Shown one piece after another: positions 52,501 to 59,289 of a stretch of DNA of 64,000 nucleotides. Origin of the DNA: Nereocystis luetkeana (Eukaryota; Sar; Phaeophyceae; Laminariales; Laminariaceae); assembly GCA_031213475.1 (NCBI GenBank), contig JARUPZ010000024.1:5364038-5428037 (forward strand). The letters run 5' to 3'. The notes under the pieces are model-generated. The model was not told the origin of the DNA and did not search any database. It saw only the letters and a program-made list of their open reading frames with translations. Numbering within the stretch: position 1 is the first letter of the stretch; each line of letters opens with the position of its first letter. Position numbers and translations under genes: made by a program.

Positions 52501-55202
52501 CAACATTTGGTCCTATCTACTATGGTCCCCCGTAATAGGTGCCAATCTCAATGGTTAGGCGTATCACTACTAATGTGGTGCGCTGCACAAGGGGTTGCAC
52601 ATAATAGATGGCCAAACCCACGGGCTACGTAGGCGTTTGAAAACCGAACTCATGCGCTACAAAATGAGACTGCAAATAGATGACCAATCTCTGATAAGGA
52701 TTACCCTGGGCTGGGTAAATGGTCGATATTTTACCCTTGTAGCTCAGTAGGTAACACCCGTCGCATGCGTCGCCGTCCAGGCCACGGGTTTCGAACCTCA
52801 CTTCGAACGGTTTTTTTGTAGAAACGCTTGCGCGTGCACTCCTAAAAACGCATCTCCCTGGTAGGTCAGCTGTAGCTCAGTAGGTAACACCCGTCGCATG
52901 CGGCGTCGTCCAGGCCACGGGTTTCGAACCTCACTTCGAACGGTTTTTTTGTAGAAACGCTTGCGCGTGCACTCCTAAAAACACATCTCCCTGGCCCCCC
53001 AGGTAATAACGAAGCGAGTAGGCCATCGTACGACCGTATACGGTACCCACACCCAAAAACTCCCGCCGTTCGGGGGGAGAGTGTTACAAGGACTACCCTG
53101 GGCTGGGCAATCGATCGATCTTTTACCCCTATAGCTCAGGGGGTAACTCCATCACAAACCCCAACTTATTGGTAAGCGTAACACAACTACGCCAGTCTGC
53201 ATGGCACTGTACAAATGGGATTACTAATGTACGGCCAACCCCAATGGCTACGTACGCTTATCACAACTAGTTGTAGACCACTAATGTAGCAGTACACAAA
53301 GTAGCCGATACCAATTGTCAGGCGTATCACTACTAATATAGTGCGCTGCATATGGGATTGCACATAACAGATGGCCAAACCGACGGGCTACGTAAGCGTT
53401 TGAAAACTGCACTCGTGTGCTGCAAAATGGGGCTGCAAATAGATGGTCAATCCCCATGGCTACGCAAGCACACCACCGCTAAACTAACGCAGTACTACCA
53501 GGTACCATACGAATGGGATTGCAAATAGATGACCCGTCCCACTGGCCTAGGCACGCGACACAACTGCACTACACGTACGTACGTATTACGAATGGGACTG
53601 CAAATATTTACGAGGGGCCATATTAAATAGAACCTACGATACACACAAAAACCTATATGTTTCGCTATTTTCAGTAACAATATTTGGTCCTGTGTACTTT
53701 GGCCCCCCGTATCAGCCGTCCTGTACCACTCTGTACCTGAATATGATGACCGCTTGTACACTAATACTCAACGCAAAACGTTCTTATATTTAGGTACACA
53801 GAGCGGTACCACTCCGGGGTGTCAAGATACGGACCGCTTTACCTTCGCATTGATGTCTAAACATTCCTTTATCTTTCCACCCCGAAGCGGTGTGTGCTCT
53901 GTAAGGGCACTTCCTTCCTTGAAAGGTCTGCTTGCGCCGTCGCTCGGACCCGTGGTTGGCTGGGCCCAAAGGCGCCCCCTCTGCCGCACTGGCCATGTTG
54001 GGATTTGGCCGGCATCGGTGTAGGGATAGGGATGCGAGGGTCTGTGGTCATGCGTGCGGCTGCGGCCATGCGTGATGTGACATGAGTGCCCCCTCCTGGT
54101 CGTGTTCCTTGCTGCGCGTGCTATCGTCCGTTGCCCTTCACAGGAGACGATAGGAGAGGCCAGGACGAACATTTGCCGTGTTCGGAACGCCGTTGTTGCG
54201 CTGAGGTGAGAAGCCTCCGCCTTGCGCGCGCTTTTAGGTCACGGTGGAACGCTGCCAGGAGGGGGAAGGGGGGGGGGGGGGGGGGGGGGTACTCATTTGT
54301 TGCTGGCCTTAGTCATTTGACCATTATCCACGCATCCCTTTCGAGACGGAGGGGGGGATGGGGGGGGGGGGGTATTGGCGCGCTCGGGGGGTGTACTCGA
54401 TAGGAGAGATGTACTCGATCTCATGCATGGCCGTAGTCGTATGACCATAGACCCTCGCATCCCTACAATGCCGGGACGGAGCATGTTGGGTTTTCACCGA
54501 CCAGGCAGACATTGCTTGCACCAAGCGCGAAGTGCAGTGAGGGGAGGGGGGGGGGGGGTATTGGCGCGCTCGGTGTTTTGTAGTCTCGTTTTACACGCAT
54601 ACAAACCAAACTCCTGAATCTGATTTAGCTGAAACAGGTAACAGGTATATACGTGCCAAGAGAGGGTATACGGATATATATATACATATTTTGTTGTTGT
54701 TGTTTGTTGGCCTTTTTTGTTGTACGTTTCTCAATACGCAAGTAAAGAGAAACCGTATTTCGCACTCGTATCGTATGACGTGGAAGCGCGTATTAAAAAA
54801 AAAAGTATTGCTCTGACTCCAACATGGCTTCGCATTGTGTTTGTTTGTTTCTGCTGTCGCTACTCGCACTGCTGTTGCTGCTGCTACTGCTGCTGCTGCT
54901 GCTGCTGCTACTGCAGGAACTATATTTTTAGAAACTATACGTCCGCCGGCCTCGACGGTACTCGCATACAGCATGGGTCTGACTGACTCCGATATCACCT
55001 CGCGTTTGCTTGTTTTGTTTGTTTGTTTGTATGTGTGTGTTTTCTCCCGCTTCAACTGCCGTTGTTCGTAAGAAATGTGTTTCACCTGGTGACGCCGGAC
55101 TCCATCATGGCGGTGTACAGGAGGAGCGTGTCCATGGGCTTGCAGCCGAAAGACATGCTATCCGGCGAGGCGATGCTGGCGCTAACCTCCAAGAACACAT
55201 AG
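37346..55202 (+). CDS. RRP4: Exosome complex subunit RRP4 (EXOSC2), nine exons, complete
   Basis: Cap subunit of the RNA exosome, which threads RNA into the 3'-5' degrading core in nucleus and cytoplasm. Exons: 37346-37384, 42309-42457, 46560-46632, 47520-47648, 48672-48740, 50969-51095, 51769-51881, 54144-54205, 55073-55202. They sum to 891 bases: 296 aa plus stop, like human EXOSC2 (293). Domains: N-terminal region (IVVPGQ, then YLRGHGTY and VAGVVERVNKLISV, residues 8-60); S1 domain about 63-153 (YIGEVGDLVVGRVSEV, LMLSSVNLPGG, LHTRSLKYGK); KH domain about 154-285 with the Rrp4 GTNGNVW signature at 187-193 and RVRNAVVAL at 245-253. All phases agree. An in-frame TAA at 37319 precedes the ATG. 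Intron 2 has a GC donor; the rest are GT-AG. Introns (up to 4.9 kb) carry many MITEs and satellites. Confidence 0.96.
37656..37907 (+). other. Short ORF in RRP4 intron 1, not recognised
   Basis: ATG at 37656 opens MSFDEILDLRLIYMNDKG and continues for 83 codons; the second half is hydrophobic and T-rich. The first 55 residues look natural, but no family is recognised and there is no other support. Confidence 0.15.
38840..39010 (+). repeat. Dispersed repeat H, copy 2
   Basis: TGCGTGATCGGAGGA, GCCCGCACTGCTGGGCTCGC, CAGACGGTCCGATGGTTGAT and ATCAACCATTGTTTTCGG match 45675-45850 in order. Confidence 0.6.
39649..39759 (+). mobile_element. MITE-1 copy between 39-bp direct repeats
   Basis: Ends TTACGAGGGGGCCATAG and CTATGCCCCCCCCGTAATA. 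Immediately flanked on both sides by AGTGCGGTTGGCCAATCAG and CGTTTCGA-CTCGGTTTA (39609-39647 and 39759-39798). Confidence 0.85.
40654..40762 (+). mobile_element. MITE-1 copy, first of a fused pair
   Basis: Near-consensus ends. Its right end GTAATA runs directly into the left end of the next copy (GTAATATTACGGGG). Confidence 0.92.
40762..40870 (+). mobile_element. MITE-1 copy, second of a fused pair
   Basis: Same orientation and nearly the same sequence as 40654-40762; only a few bases differ. Confidence 0.92.
42309..42457 (+). CDS. RRP4: RRP4 exon 2, GC donor
   Basis: 49 codons plus two bases: EITSMQGYLRGHGTYVEE, then LLACVAGVVERVNKLISVRP and IKS. Acceptor GAGAGTAG. The donor is GCGAGC, because AG plus the G of the next exon gives the conserved Arg of RYIGEVGD. 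A six-residue NGGPPR insert enlarges the usual loop. Confidence 0.95.
42634..42668 (+). repeat. Decayed copy of RRP4 exon 2 donor edge
   Basis: GTGCGGCAGATCAAGTCGAC then GCGAGTCC resembles the exon 2 end GTGCGACCGATCAAGTCCAG then GCGAGCCC about 200 bases upstream. Both are followed by long C-rich tracts. Confidence 0.5.
42986..43100 (+). repeat. (AGT)n microsatellite
   Basis: About 38 triplets with some AAT and GGT interruptions. Confidence 0.95.
43102..43153 (+). mobile_element. MITE-1 right-end fragment
   Basis: TATTTACTATGGTCC occurs twice, each after TACCTGGTA, followed by the complete end CCCCCGTAATAG. Looks like a duplicated half element. Confidence 0.6.
43387..43487 (+). mobile_element. 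MITE-2 copy, near-consensus
   Basis: TTTAACCCCTTTATAACCGC faces GCGGTTCTAAAAGGGGTTAA; inner CCCGTTTTGGGGACAAAC faces GTTTGCCCCCAAAACGGG. Confidence 0.9.
43495..43613 (+). mobile_element. MITE-2 variant copy
   Basis: GAGGCAAACTGCAGTAGTCC faces GGACCACTGCAGTTTGCCCC, about 119 bp, with inner GGGGGACAAAC arms. Lies just after another MITE-2. Confidence 0.8.
43701..43810 (+). mobile_element. MITE-1 copy
   Basis: Ends TATTACGGGGGACCATAG and CTATGGCCCCCCGTAATA; complete. Confidence 0.92.
43939..44050 (+). mobile_element. MITE-1 copy
   Basis: Left end TATTACCGGTGACCAAAG slightly changed; right end CTATGGTCCCCCGTAATA intact. Confidence 0.88.
44051..44250 (+). mobile_element. MITE-2 interrupted by MITE-1
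   Basis: Left half CCAGGGCAAACTGCAGTAGT and right half AGTTTGTCCCCCAAACGGG with GTGCCCTAAAAGGGTCAA are separated by a MITE-1 at 44087-44195. Confidence 0.7.
44087..44195 (+). mobile_element. MITE-1 nested in MITE-2, with a 7-bp CCAGGTA insert
   Basis: Starts GACCATAGTAAACAGGACC (extreme left end lost), ends CTGGCCCCCCGGTAATA. The interior reads CCTACCAGGTATATATT where other copies read CCTATATATT. Confidence 0.82.
44640..44735 (+). mobile_element. MITE-2 copy
   Basis: GTTTAGCACCACACTCCCAT with TCGGGACGAACCAC at the left; TTTGTCCCTAAAACGGGACT and CCTAAAAGGGTCAA at the right. Confidence 0.75.
44815..45005 (+). repeat. TACCCGGGTACCCCCAGAGT minisatellite
   Basis: About eight units of 20-24 bp with changing spacers (GTATACCCGGGTACCCCCAG). 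Confidence 0.9.
45130..45480 (+). repeat. GATGTGTATTGCATACTATT minisatellite, split by MITE-1
   Basis: Units of about 60 bp with GATGTGTATTGCA and GTTTGCAAGCCCTTTGGTTG. A MITE-1 at 45324-45432 interrupts the array inside a unit. Confidence 0.8.
45324..45432 (+). mobile_element. MITE-1 copy inside a minisatellite
   Basis: Ends TATTACGGGGGGCCATAG and CTATGGTCCCCCGTAATA, internal CAGGACC and GGTCCTG arms. Confidence 0.9.
45675..45850 (+). repeat. Dispersed repeat H, copy 3
   Basis: GCGTGATCGGGGGATTACAC, ACTGCTGGGCTCGCAGACGG, CAACCATTGTGTTTGGTCGC, in the same order as 22685-22860 and 38840-39010. Followed by a G run and a repeat C piece. Confidence 0.65.
45875..46010 (+). repeat. Repeat C piece
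   Basis: TACTCATTTATTGCTTGCCT, CCACGCATCCCTTTCGAGAC and GGGCGCTCATTACGTTGC, the reverse of 23495-23660. Confidence 0.6.
46499..46540 (+). repeat. (TA)n microsatellite
   Basis: Almost pure TA, just before RRP4 exon 3. Confidence 0.9.
46560..46632 (+). CDS. RRP4: RRP4 exon 3 (start of S1 domain)
   Basis: One base plus 24 codons: YIGEVGDLVVGRVSEVQS then RRWTVE. Acceptor GAACAG, donor GTGAGG, phase 0 at the 3' end. The segment is almost invariant in Rrp4 proteins. Confidence 0.96.
46696..46771 (+). pseudogene. Decayed copy of RRP4 exon 3 (copy 2)
   Basis: After CGTCAG, GTACACCGCCGAGGTC, an 11-base internal duplication, CGGAGGCCTTGCCATAGGGA and GGCCTCGGAGGTGCAATCAC follow exon 3 base by base. 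The 11-base duplication shifts the frame and the donor is lost. Confidence 0.8.
46877..46950 (+). pseudogene. Decayed copy of RRP4 exon 3 (copy 3)
   Basis: After CGTCAG, GTGCATCGGCGAGATCGGAA continues with GTGGTTGTG and reads CIGEIGNVVV in the original frame, which stays open over the exon length. The donor GTGAGG has become ATGAGG. Probably not used. Confidence 0.8.
47520..47648 (+). CDS. RRP4: RRP4 exon 4
   Basis: 43 codons: VGAHKHAVLMLSSVNLPGG, then RMRTYEDQLQMRSFFQEHDL. Acceptor CTCTCAG, donor GTGTGT. Completes most of the S1 barrel; the NLPGG loop is a family mark. Confidence 0.96.
47948..48179 (+). repeat. (GGTTC)n array closed by an inverted GAACC copy
   Basis: About 38 near-perfect pentamers from TACGGTTCGG at 47945 to about 48146. 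The array ends with CCGAACCGAACCGTA, the inverse of its start. In RRP4 intron 4. Confidence 0.95.
48672..48740 (+). CDS. RRP4: RRP4 exon 5
   Basis: 23 codons: AEVQQVNQDGGIALHTRS and LKYGK. Acceptor GCGCAG, donor GTGAGG. LHTRSLKYGK is the highly conserved end of the S1 domain. Confidence 0.97.
48970..49224 (+). other. ORF in RRP4 intron 5, not recognised
   Basis: A frame of about 78 codons with fairly natural composition (FMIVYEFSLRGGTSVARKTL). No domain or other support. Possibly a fossil of an inserted element. Confidence 0.15.
49393..49519 (+). mobile_element. MITE-1 copy with a 14-bp CCAGGTACCTGGTA insert
   Basis: Ends TTGCGGGAGACCATAG and CTATGGTCCCCCGTAATA. The interior is ATATACCAGGTACCTGGTAT where others have a simple TA. 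Confidence 0.88.
49598..49788 (+). mobile_element. MITE-2 interrupted by MITE-1
   Basis: Left part AACCCTGTAAGGACTGCTGT and CCTGTTTTGGGGGCAACC; right part GTTTGTCCCCC, GGGATATCAGTCCTCAAAAG and GATTCAACC. The MITE-1 at 49652-49736 lies between them. Confidence 0.72.
49652..49736 (+). mobile_element. Short MITE-1 nested in MITE-2
   Basis: Full ends, but about 25 bases shorter than usual. Interior AAATTCCTGGTAGGACC carries a half palindrome. Confidence 0.85.
49843..50018 (+). mobile_element. Two adjoining MITE-1 copies, the first truncated
   Basis: 49843-49910 has the left end and interior only. A complete copy follows at 49911-50018 (TACGGGAGACCATAG ... CTATGGTCCCCCGCAATA). Confidence 0.8.
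50665..50895 (+). repeat. (GTCCT)n array
   Basis: Pentamer array, purest at 50790-50880, just before RRP4 exon 6. Pyrimidine-rich on the sense strand, so it may act as an unusually long polypyrimidine tract. Confidence 0.95.
50969..51095 (+). CDS. RRP4: RRP4 exon 6 (KH domain, GTNG signature)
   Basis: 42 codons plus one base: LENGQLVSVPPVLIRRLKQH, then VVSLPETGVDVILGTNGNVW and IC. Acceptor GGCTCAG, donor GTGAGT. Confidence 0.97.
51176..51300. repeat. Repeat C piece between G runs
   Basis: CTCGATAGGAGAGATGTACT, CATGCATGGCCGTAGTCGTA, then several G runs of 10-15. Confidence 0.6.
51769..51881 (+). CDS. RRP4: RRP4 exon 7
   Basis: Two bases plus 37 codons: TPPEDWKGAEEGDAAGTG then ETLTRQRKLHADT. 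Acceptor GGCTGCAG, donor GTGAGT. Low conservation, but phase and the TPPE / ETLTRQR pattern fit the TPE ... VSLADRE stretch of other Rrp4 proteins. Confidence 0.88.
52240..52735 (+). repeat. Minisatellite of about 75-bp units, part 1
   Basis: Units built from GGTGGCCA, CCCCAATGGCTACGTAGGCG, TATCACAACTAAACT and GTGCGCTGCAAATGGGATTG. A MITE-1 (52429-52538) splits it. Confidence 0.8.
52429..52538 (+). mobile_element. MITE-1 copy inside a minisatellite
   Basis: TGACGGGGGGCCATATTAAA at the left, CTATGGTCCCCCGTAATA at the right. Confidence 0.85.
52728..53000 (+). repeat. tRNA-derived repeat, two tandem units of about 130 bp
   Basis: Each unit has an A-box-like TGTAGCTCAGTAGGTAAC (52738 and 52871), a B-box-like GGGTTTCGAACCTC (52786 and 52919), then a shared tail ACGCTTGCGCGTGCACTCCT ending CATCTCCCTGG. 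The order matches polymerase III promoters of tRNA genes and tRNA-derived SINEs. No acceptor stem can be closed, so it is not a working tRNA. Confidence 0.7.
53085..53155 (+). repeat. tRNA-derived repeat, left fragment
   Basis: CAAGGACTACCCTGGGCTGG and TTTTACCCCTATAGCTCAGG. Same head as at 52697-52750 and 59700-59760. Confidence 0.6.
53160..53610 (+). repeat. Minisatellite of about 75-bp units, part 2
   Basis: Continuation of the 52.2-52.7 kb satellite beyond the tRNA-derived units (GGATTGCACATAACAGATGG, CGGGCTACGTAAGCG). Confidence 0.8.
53606..53712 (+). mobile_element. MITE-1 copy
   Basis: Left TTTACGAGGGGCCATATT, right CTTTGGCCCCCCGTA. At the end of the satellite. Confidence 0.82.
54144..54205 (+). 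CDS. RRP4: RRP4 exon 8
   Basis: 20 codons plus two bases: ETIGEARTNICRVRNAVVAL. Acceptor TTCACAG, donor GTGAGA. R-V-R-N-A is the conserved helix start of the Rrp4 C-terminal part. Confidence 0.93.
54290..54560 (+). repeat. Repeat C, most complete copy
   Basis: G run, TACTCATTTGTTGCTGGCCT, CCACGCATCCCTTTCGAGAC, G run, GTACTCGATAGGAGAGATGT, CATGCATGGCCGTAGTCGTA, CTACAATGCCGGGACGGAGC, TTTTCACCGACCAGGCAGAC, then a further G run. Pieces are scattered throughout the window, always with G or C tracts. Confidence 0.7.
55073..55202 (+). CDS. RRP4: RRP4 exon 9 (terminal)
   Basis: One base, 42 codons and TAG at 55200-55202: NVFHLVTPDSIMAVYRRS, SMGLQPKDMLSGEAMLAL. Acceptor TTCGTAAG. Phase requires exactly this acceptor after exon 8. 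Confidence 0.92.
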
Positions 55203-56334
55203 TCGTCGTAGTCCCCGTCTTGATGGCATCGAAGTCCCTGTCCCCTCACCGTACACAAAACACGAAAGGATTTTCTTGCGGGCTGATGTTTTGCGCTCGC
55301 CTGCACGACGAGAAATGGTGGCTTTGGACATATCTCTGGTTCGACACCTTAGCGCACGTAGAATAACCGCACGCGACGTTGTGCTCTTTCCCCGGACTTT
55401 TTTCTTTGTTTTTTTCGTTTTCCTCCCCACAATCCGCCGCAGAATACAGCAGTCTGATCGCGAAAATCAGAGGGGCTTTTCGATGGCCACAATAAGAACA
55501 AAAGTACCTAGGATTTCCGAGCGGACTGGTTTATATTTGTCAAAGTGGTCGTCGAGGGATTGGGTGGGGGGGTCGTAGTGTTCGCCTAGCGTGGTCGTAT
55601 GCACCGGTATTTGGGCTTTGCACGCCTTCGTCTTTTCTCCCCCGCCGCCGACCTCCAACTTCTTCGGTGCGTACTTTGTATGATGAGGACCGGTCTTTTT
55701 TTGGGAGTGTCCAGCCTGCTCTTTTGGCCTCTGCGGCTGGAAGGCTGATTGATGTGACCAGGCACCACCTCGAGCAGGTAATCGTTTTCCCCGTTGACGA
55801 TCGAGACCTTTCATGGCAGATCTGTTTCGCGAACTCGTGTGACCCAGGCCCTGTTGCAAAACGGGGGCCGGTATATCCTGCACGCATGTACCCACCGTGC
55901 GTACAGCAGTACGAGCACGAGTTTATTGAAGGAGTGGTTGGATCTATCAGTGTACAGCACCGCAGTGCAGACCCTCCGTAAAAAAACTCCCACAGCGGCG
56001 GCAGGGGCGAGGAACTAGATGATCTGCTACTGCTACTGCCGCAGATCGTGATCTTCTACGTCTCCGAGGTTGTATATACCGGGTGGATGCTTGTGACGCG
56101 TGCTATTACTATGACGATATATACGTAGGGCGTGCCTTATTGTTGCCTTTACGTCACTGCGGCCGGGATTATAAGCGCCATTTGGACTCTGATATGAGTA
56201 TGAGACGGAGCTCACATCCCCGTTTTTACTTGTCTCTGACGGAGCGCTCACTCCTCAGCTAAGGACACTGCCCGGTATTGTCCCCATATGTGCTGCTCAC
56301 TACGTGGTATTTTACGATAGCAACCCACCAGGTA

Positions 56335-56382
56335 CCTGGGAGGGAGGGAGGGAGGGAGGGAGGGAGGGAGGGAGGGAGGCAG
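56335..56382 (+). repeat. (GGGA)n microsatellite
   Basis: About ten GGGA units after ACCAGGTACCTGGG. Confidence 0.9.
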
Positions 56383-56743
56383 CACATGGGGGTTAATAAA
56401 TCCTACTTTTGTTCTTTTTCTTTTCTCAAACGTCGGTTTCGGGCGAGGTATGCGGGCCTCCACAAGTTCAGCAAGGCCTCGGGAAAAACTACGTGGCACC
56501 GCGCTGTCGAAGCAGCCTCATCGCTTTTAGTGTGTGGGGGCCTGTCGTTCACAGCAGCGCCTAACCGTGGTGGTTTTCGATAGTGCTGCCGTAGCATGTT
56601 TGAATCGTAGCTTACTACTCTATTGATAGGAGTCTAACCGTCTGAAATGGCATTGAATCCAAGGCACCTCGCTCGGGCCAAAGCGTACACGGGGGGGGAA
56701 AAAAACGAAAACAAATCGACCCTCCGCTTTTTTTTTCGAGTCT

Positions 56744-56995
56744 TGACCCCTTCAGGACTTCAGTCCCGTTTTGGGGACGAACTACAGTACTTACAGGGCC
56801 GATCTTAACGGGGGCTGTTTTTTGTTGTTGTCTTTGGGTATTTTCCCGAAATTTCGGTATTTCTTGGTTTTCTTTCTATAGGAAAATACCGAAATTTCGG
56901 GAAAATACTTGAAAAAAAAATGAAAAAAACTCTTCGTTAAGATCGACCCTTAAAATTTGAGTGGTTTCTCCCCTGGAGGGGACTGGCGTTCCAAA
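56744..56995 (+). mobile_element. MITE-2 interrupted by another fold-back element
   Basis: Outer arms GACCCCTTCAGGACTTCAGT and GGACTGGCGTTCCAAAGGGG with inner CCCGTTTTGGGGACGAAC fit MITE-2. Between them at 56799-56950 is a hairpin element with ends GGCCGATCTTAACG and CGTTAAGATCGACCC. Confidence 0.65.
56799..56950 (+). mobile_element. Fold-back element G inside MITE-2
   Basis: Terminal inverted repeat GATCTTAACG / CGTTAAGATC and an inner long arm GTATTTTCCCGAAATTTCGG / CCGAAATTTCGGGAAAATAC around a short T-rich loop. Confidence 0.75.
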
Positions 56996-57404
56996 GGGGG
57001 GGCGTTACAAGAATCAACTGAGACAAAAACTGAAGAAAAAAAAAACATATAATAATACCCGGTCTATTTTTTTGTAAGAAATTCTGGTGACAATCCCAAC
57101 CATGGTGGCCAGTGTCGCCCCATTTTCTCTCTCTTTTTTTTTTTTGTTGTTGCTTTTTTTTTTGTTTCGTGGATCCCTGATCGGGTCGCTATTTTTGCTC
57201 TGCAGTAGATACTTCGTGGGGGAGGATCCTGCGGAAAAAAAAATCAGAGATGGCACTTATCAGCCGGCTGCTCTGCGTAGTTGTACCCTATCCATAGTGT
57301 TCTACTGGTAGTAACTAGGGTTCAAGAGCGTGTGCGTTGTTTTTGGTAGGGTATGCACCCCGGAAGACTCGGGTACCACACGTGGCTGTGGTTTTTATGG
57401 GCAT

Positions 57405-57735
57405 ACTCGGATAGATACCCGGATGCCCCCAGAGTAAATACCCGGGTATGTATCTGCGTAACCCCACAGTATATACCCGGGTAGGCTCTCCCTGGACCCC
57501 CCGGAGTATATTTCCGGGTACCCCCAGACTATATACCCGGGTAGGTGCCCGCGAACCCCCGGATTATATACCCAGGCAGGTGCCCGGGACTCTCCGGAGT
57601 ATATCCCCAGGTACCCGCAGACTATATACTCCGGGAAGTTGCCCGGAAACCCTCGGAGTATTGTATACCCAGGCATCCCCCGAGTATATACCCGGGTAGG
57701 CACCCAGGTATCTCCCGAATGTATACCCAGGTACA
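57405..57735 (+). repeat. ATACCCGGGTA minisatellite, second array
   Basis: Around twelve units of 24-30 bp with CCCCCAGAGTATATACCCGG; same family as 44815-45005. Confidence 0.88.
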
Positions 57736-57739
57736 CCCT

Positions 57740-57847
57740 ACTACGGGGGGCCATAGTTAACAGGACCAAATATTGTTGGTAAAAATGGTTAAACATACAG
57801 GTTTTTATGTATACCATAGGTCCTGTTAACTATGCCCCCCCGTAATA
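57740..57847 (+). mobile_element. MITE-1 copy
   Basis: CTACGGGGGGCCATAG at the left, CTATGCCCCCCCGTAATA at the right. Part of a larger duplicated segment. Confidence 0.88.
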
Positions 57848-57999
57848 GTAAAGTCACCATTTTGAGAGGATTCAAGATAAGGAAATGGCGCTGAACCAAG
57901 CTACAGGCAGCATTTCTGTTTCTTATTCTTCAGTAAGATCGGATTCTAGGTGTTGGAAAGGGTAGGGTATGTATACCGGTACAAGTTATGTGCGGAACA

Positions 58000-58103
58000 G
58001 GGGCCATAGTTAACAGGACCAAATATTGTTAGTAAAAATGGTTAAACATATAGGTTTTTTTCTGTAAACCATAGGTCCTGTTAACTATGGTCCCCCGTAA
58101 TAG
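58000..58103 (+). mobile_element. MITE-1 copy, left tip lost at duplication joint
   Basis: Begins GGGGCCATAGTTAACAGGAC directly after TGCGGAACA; right end complete. Confidence 0.85.
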
Positions 58104-58279
58104 TAAAGTCACCATTTTGAGAGGATTCAAGATAAGGAAATGGCGCTGAACCAAGCTACAGGCAGCATTTCTGTTTCTTATTCTTCCGTAAGATCGGATT
58201 CTAGGTGTTGGAAAGGGTAGGGTATGTATACCGGTACAAGTTATGTGCGGAACATTTTGTGCTTTATTTTTCGCTTCCT

Positions 58280-58387
58280 AATACGGGGGACAGTAGTTTA
58301 TAGGACCAAATATTGTTAGTAAAAATGATCAAATACATAGGTTTTTATGAATACCATAGGTCCTATTAACTATGGTTCCCCGTAATA
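58280..58387 (+). mobile_element. MITE-1 copy
   Basis: AATACGGGGGACAGTAG at the left, CTATGGTTCCCCGTAATA at the right. Third copy in 650 bases. Confidence 0.87.
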
Positions 58388-58509
58388 GAGCCAAGTTGCA
58401 ACAAACGGATCGTGCGCACAAGGAAGGGCCGAAAAAATCCTGCCGACGACGCCACTTGTTGAGATCAGAGGTCGGGGCACTTTGTCTCCCCGGACAGGTT
58501 TGCCTATTA

Positions 58510-58755
58510 AGGTTCATTCTTATCGGAGAGCGTTTTTTCCATAATTTCCAAAGTTTGGAAATAATTGGAGAAGTGTATCAATACACGGAGGCGTTCTGTC
58601 ACTATTCGTGAAATTATCCAAAGCCAAAAATATCAAGTTCGTTAACATTCCAATATTTGGGAGAAAAAAACAGGAAAATATGGAAGATTGAAAAATTGCG
58701 CGAAAAAAAAGTCGAAAATTTGGAAAGAAAAGCTCTCCGATAAGAATGACCCTAT
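58510..58755 (+). mobile_element. Fold-back element E, copy 2 (inverted relative to 8790)
   Basis: Left GGTTCATTCTTATCGGAGAG, right GCTCTCCGATAAGAATGACC. Interior matches the reverse complement of 8790-9040 (TATCAATACACGGAGGCGTT). Confidence 0.8.
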
Positions 58756-59003
58756 AAGTCGGTACACTCCTCGGTACTCACATGTGATGCTTGCTCAGAG
58801 ACAGAAGAAGCGCAGTTTTATATTCCTTTCGTGCACGCGGAGACTGAGACCAAGCTCGTGCCTCTCTGTAGAAACCCCTGGTTTTCCACTTAAGATACCC
58901 CTTCCAAGTACTACAAATTAAATACGATCCCAGTGCCTGAACCCAGGTAATTACCGGGCTTTCAACCTCATCCAAGGCGGTGCCATATCAAGGGTGCGTT
59001 GCA

Positions 59004-59034
<31 letters not shown>

Positions 59035-59289
59035 TCCCCCCTTCTCCCAGCGAAATATGTTGAGATGTTTGAATTTTGAAGCGCAAGAGACAACCACTTC
59101 AATACACGTGTTCTTTCGGGGGGGGGGGGAGTTTTGTACTGTATTGTCAAGGCCGTTTAACTTGATTCTGAGACCGCTATATAATATAGGCACATTCTTT
59201 AGCGCAGGCGGCTCTCGCAGGTCTGTCTGTGTCTTTTGTTGCTCTGGCATTTGGGTCTAGATGCAGCGCCTTTTTTTTTGTTCGTGGCA

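Larger units (their letters stand above)
57740..58255 (+). repeat. Tandem segmental duplication, about 257 bp, carrying MITE-1
   Basis: The block GTAAAGTCACCATTTTGAGA through GGAAATGGCGCTGAACCAAG to CAAGTTATGTGCGGAACA follows both the first and second MITE-1. One MITE end was lost at the junction (57999-58002). Confidence 0.9.

Noticed and set aside
52728..52860. Functional tRNA gene
   Set aside because: A- and B-box-like sequences are present, but no acceptor stem or proper cloverleaf can be drawn, and the unit is tandemly repeated with a long tail.
55467..55895. 142-codon minus-strand frame downstream of RRP4
   Set aside because: No domain and no suitable start; probably lies opposite the RRP4 3' untranslated region.
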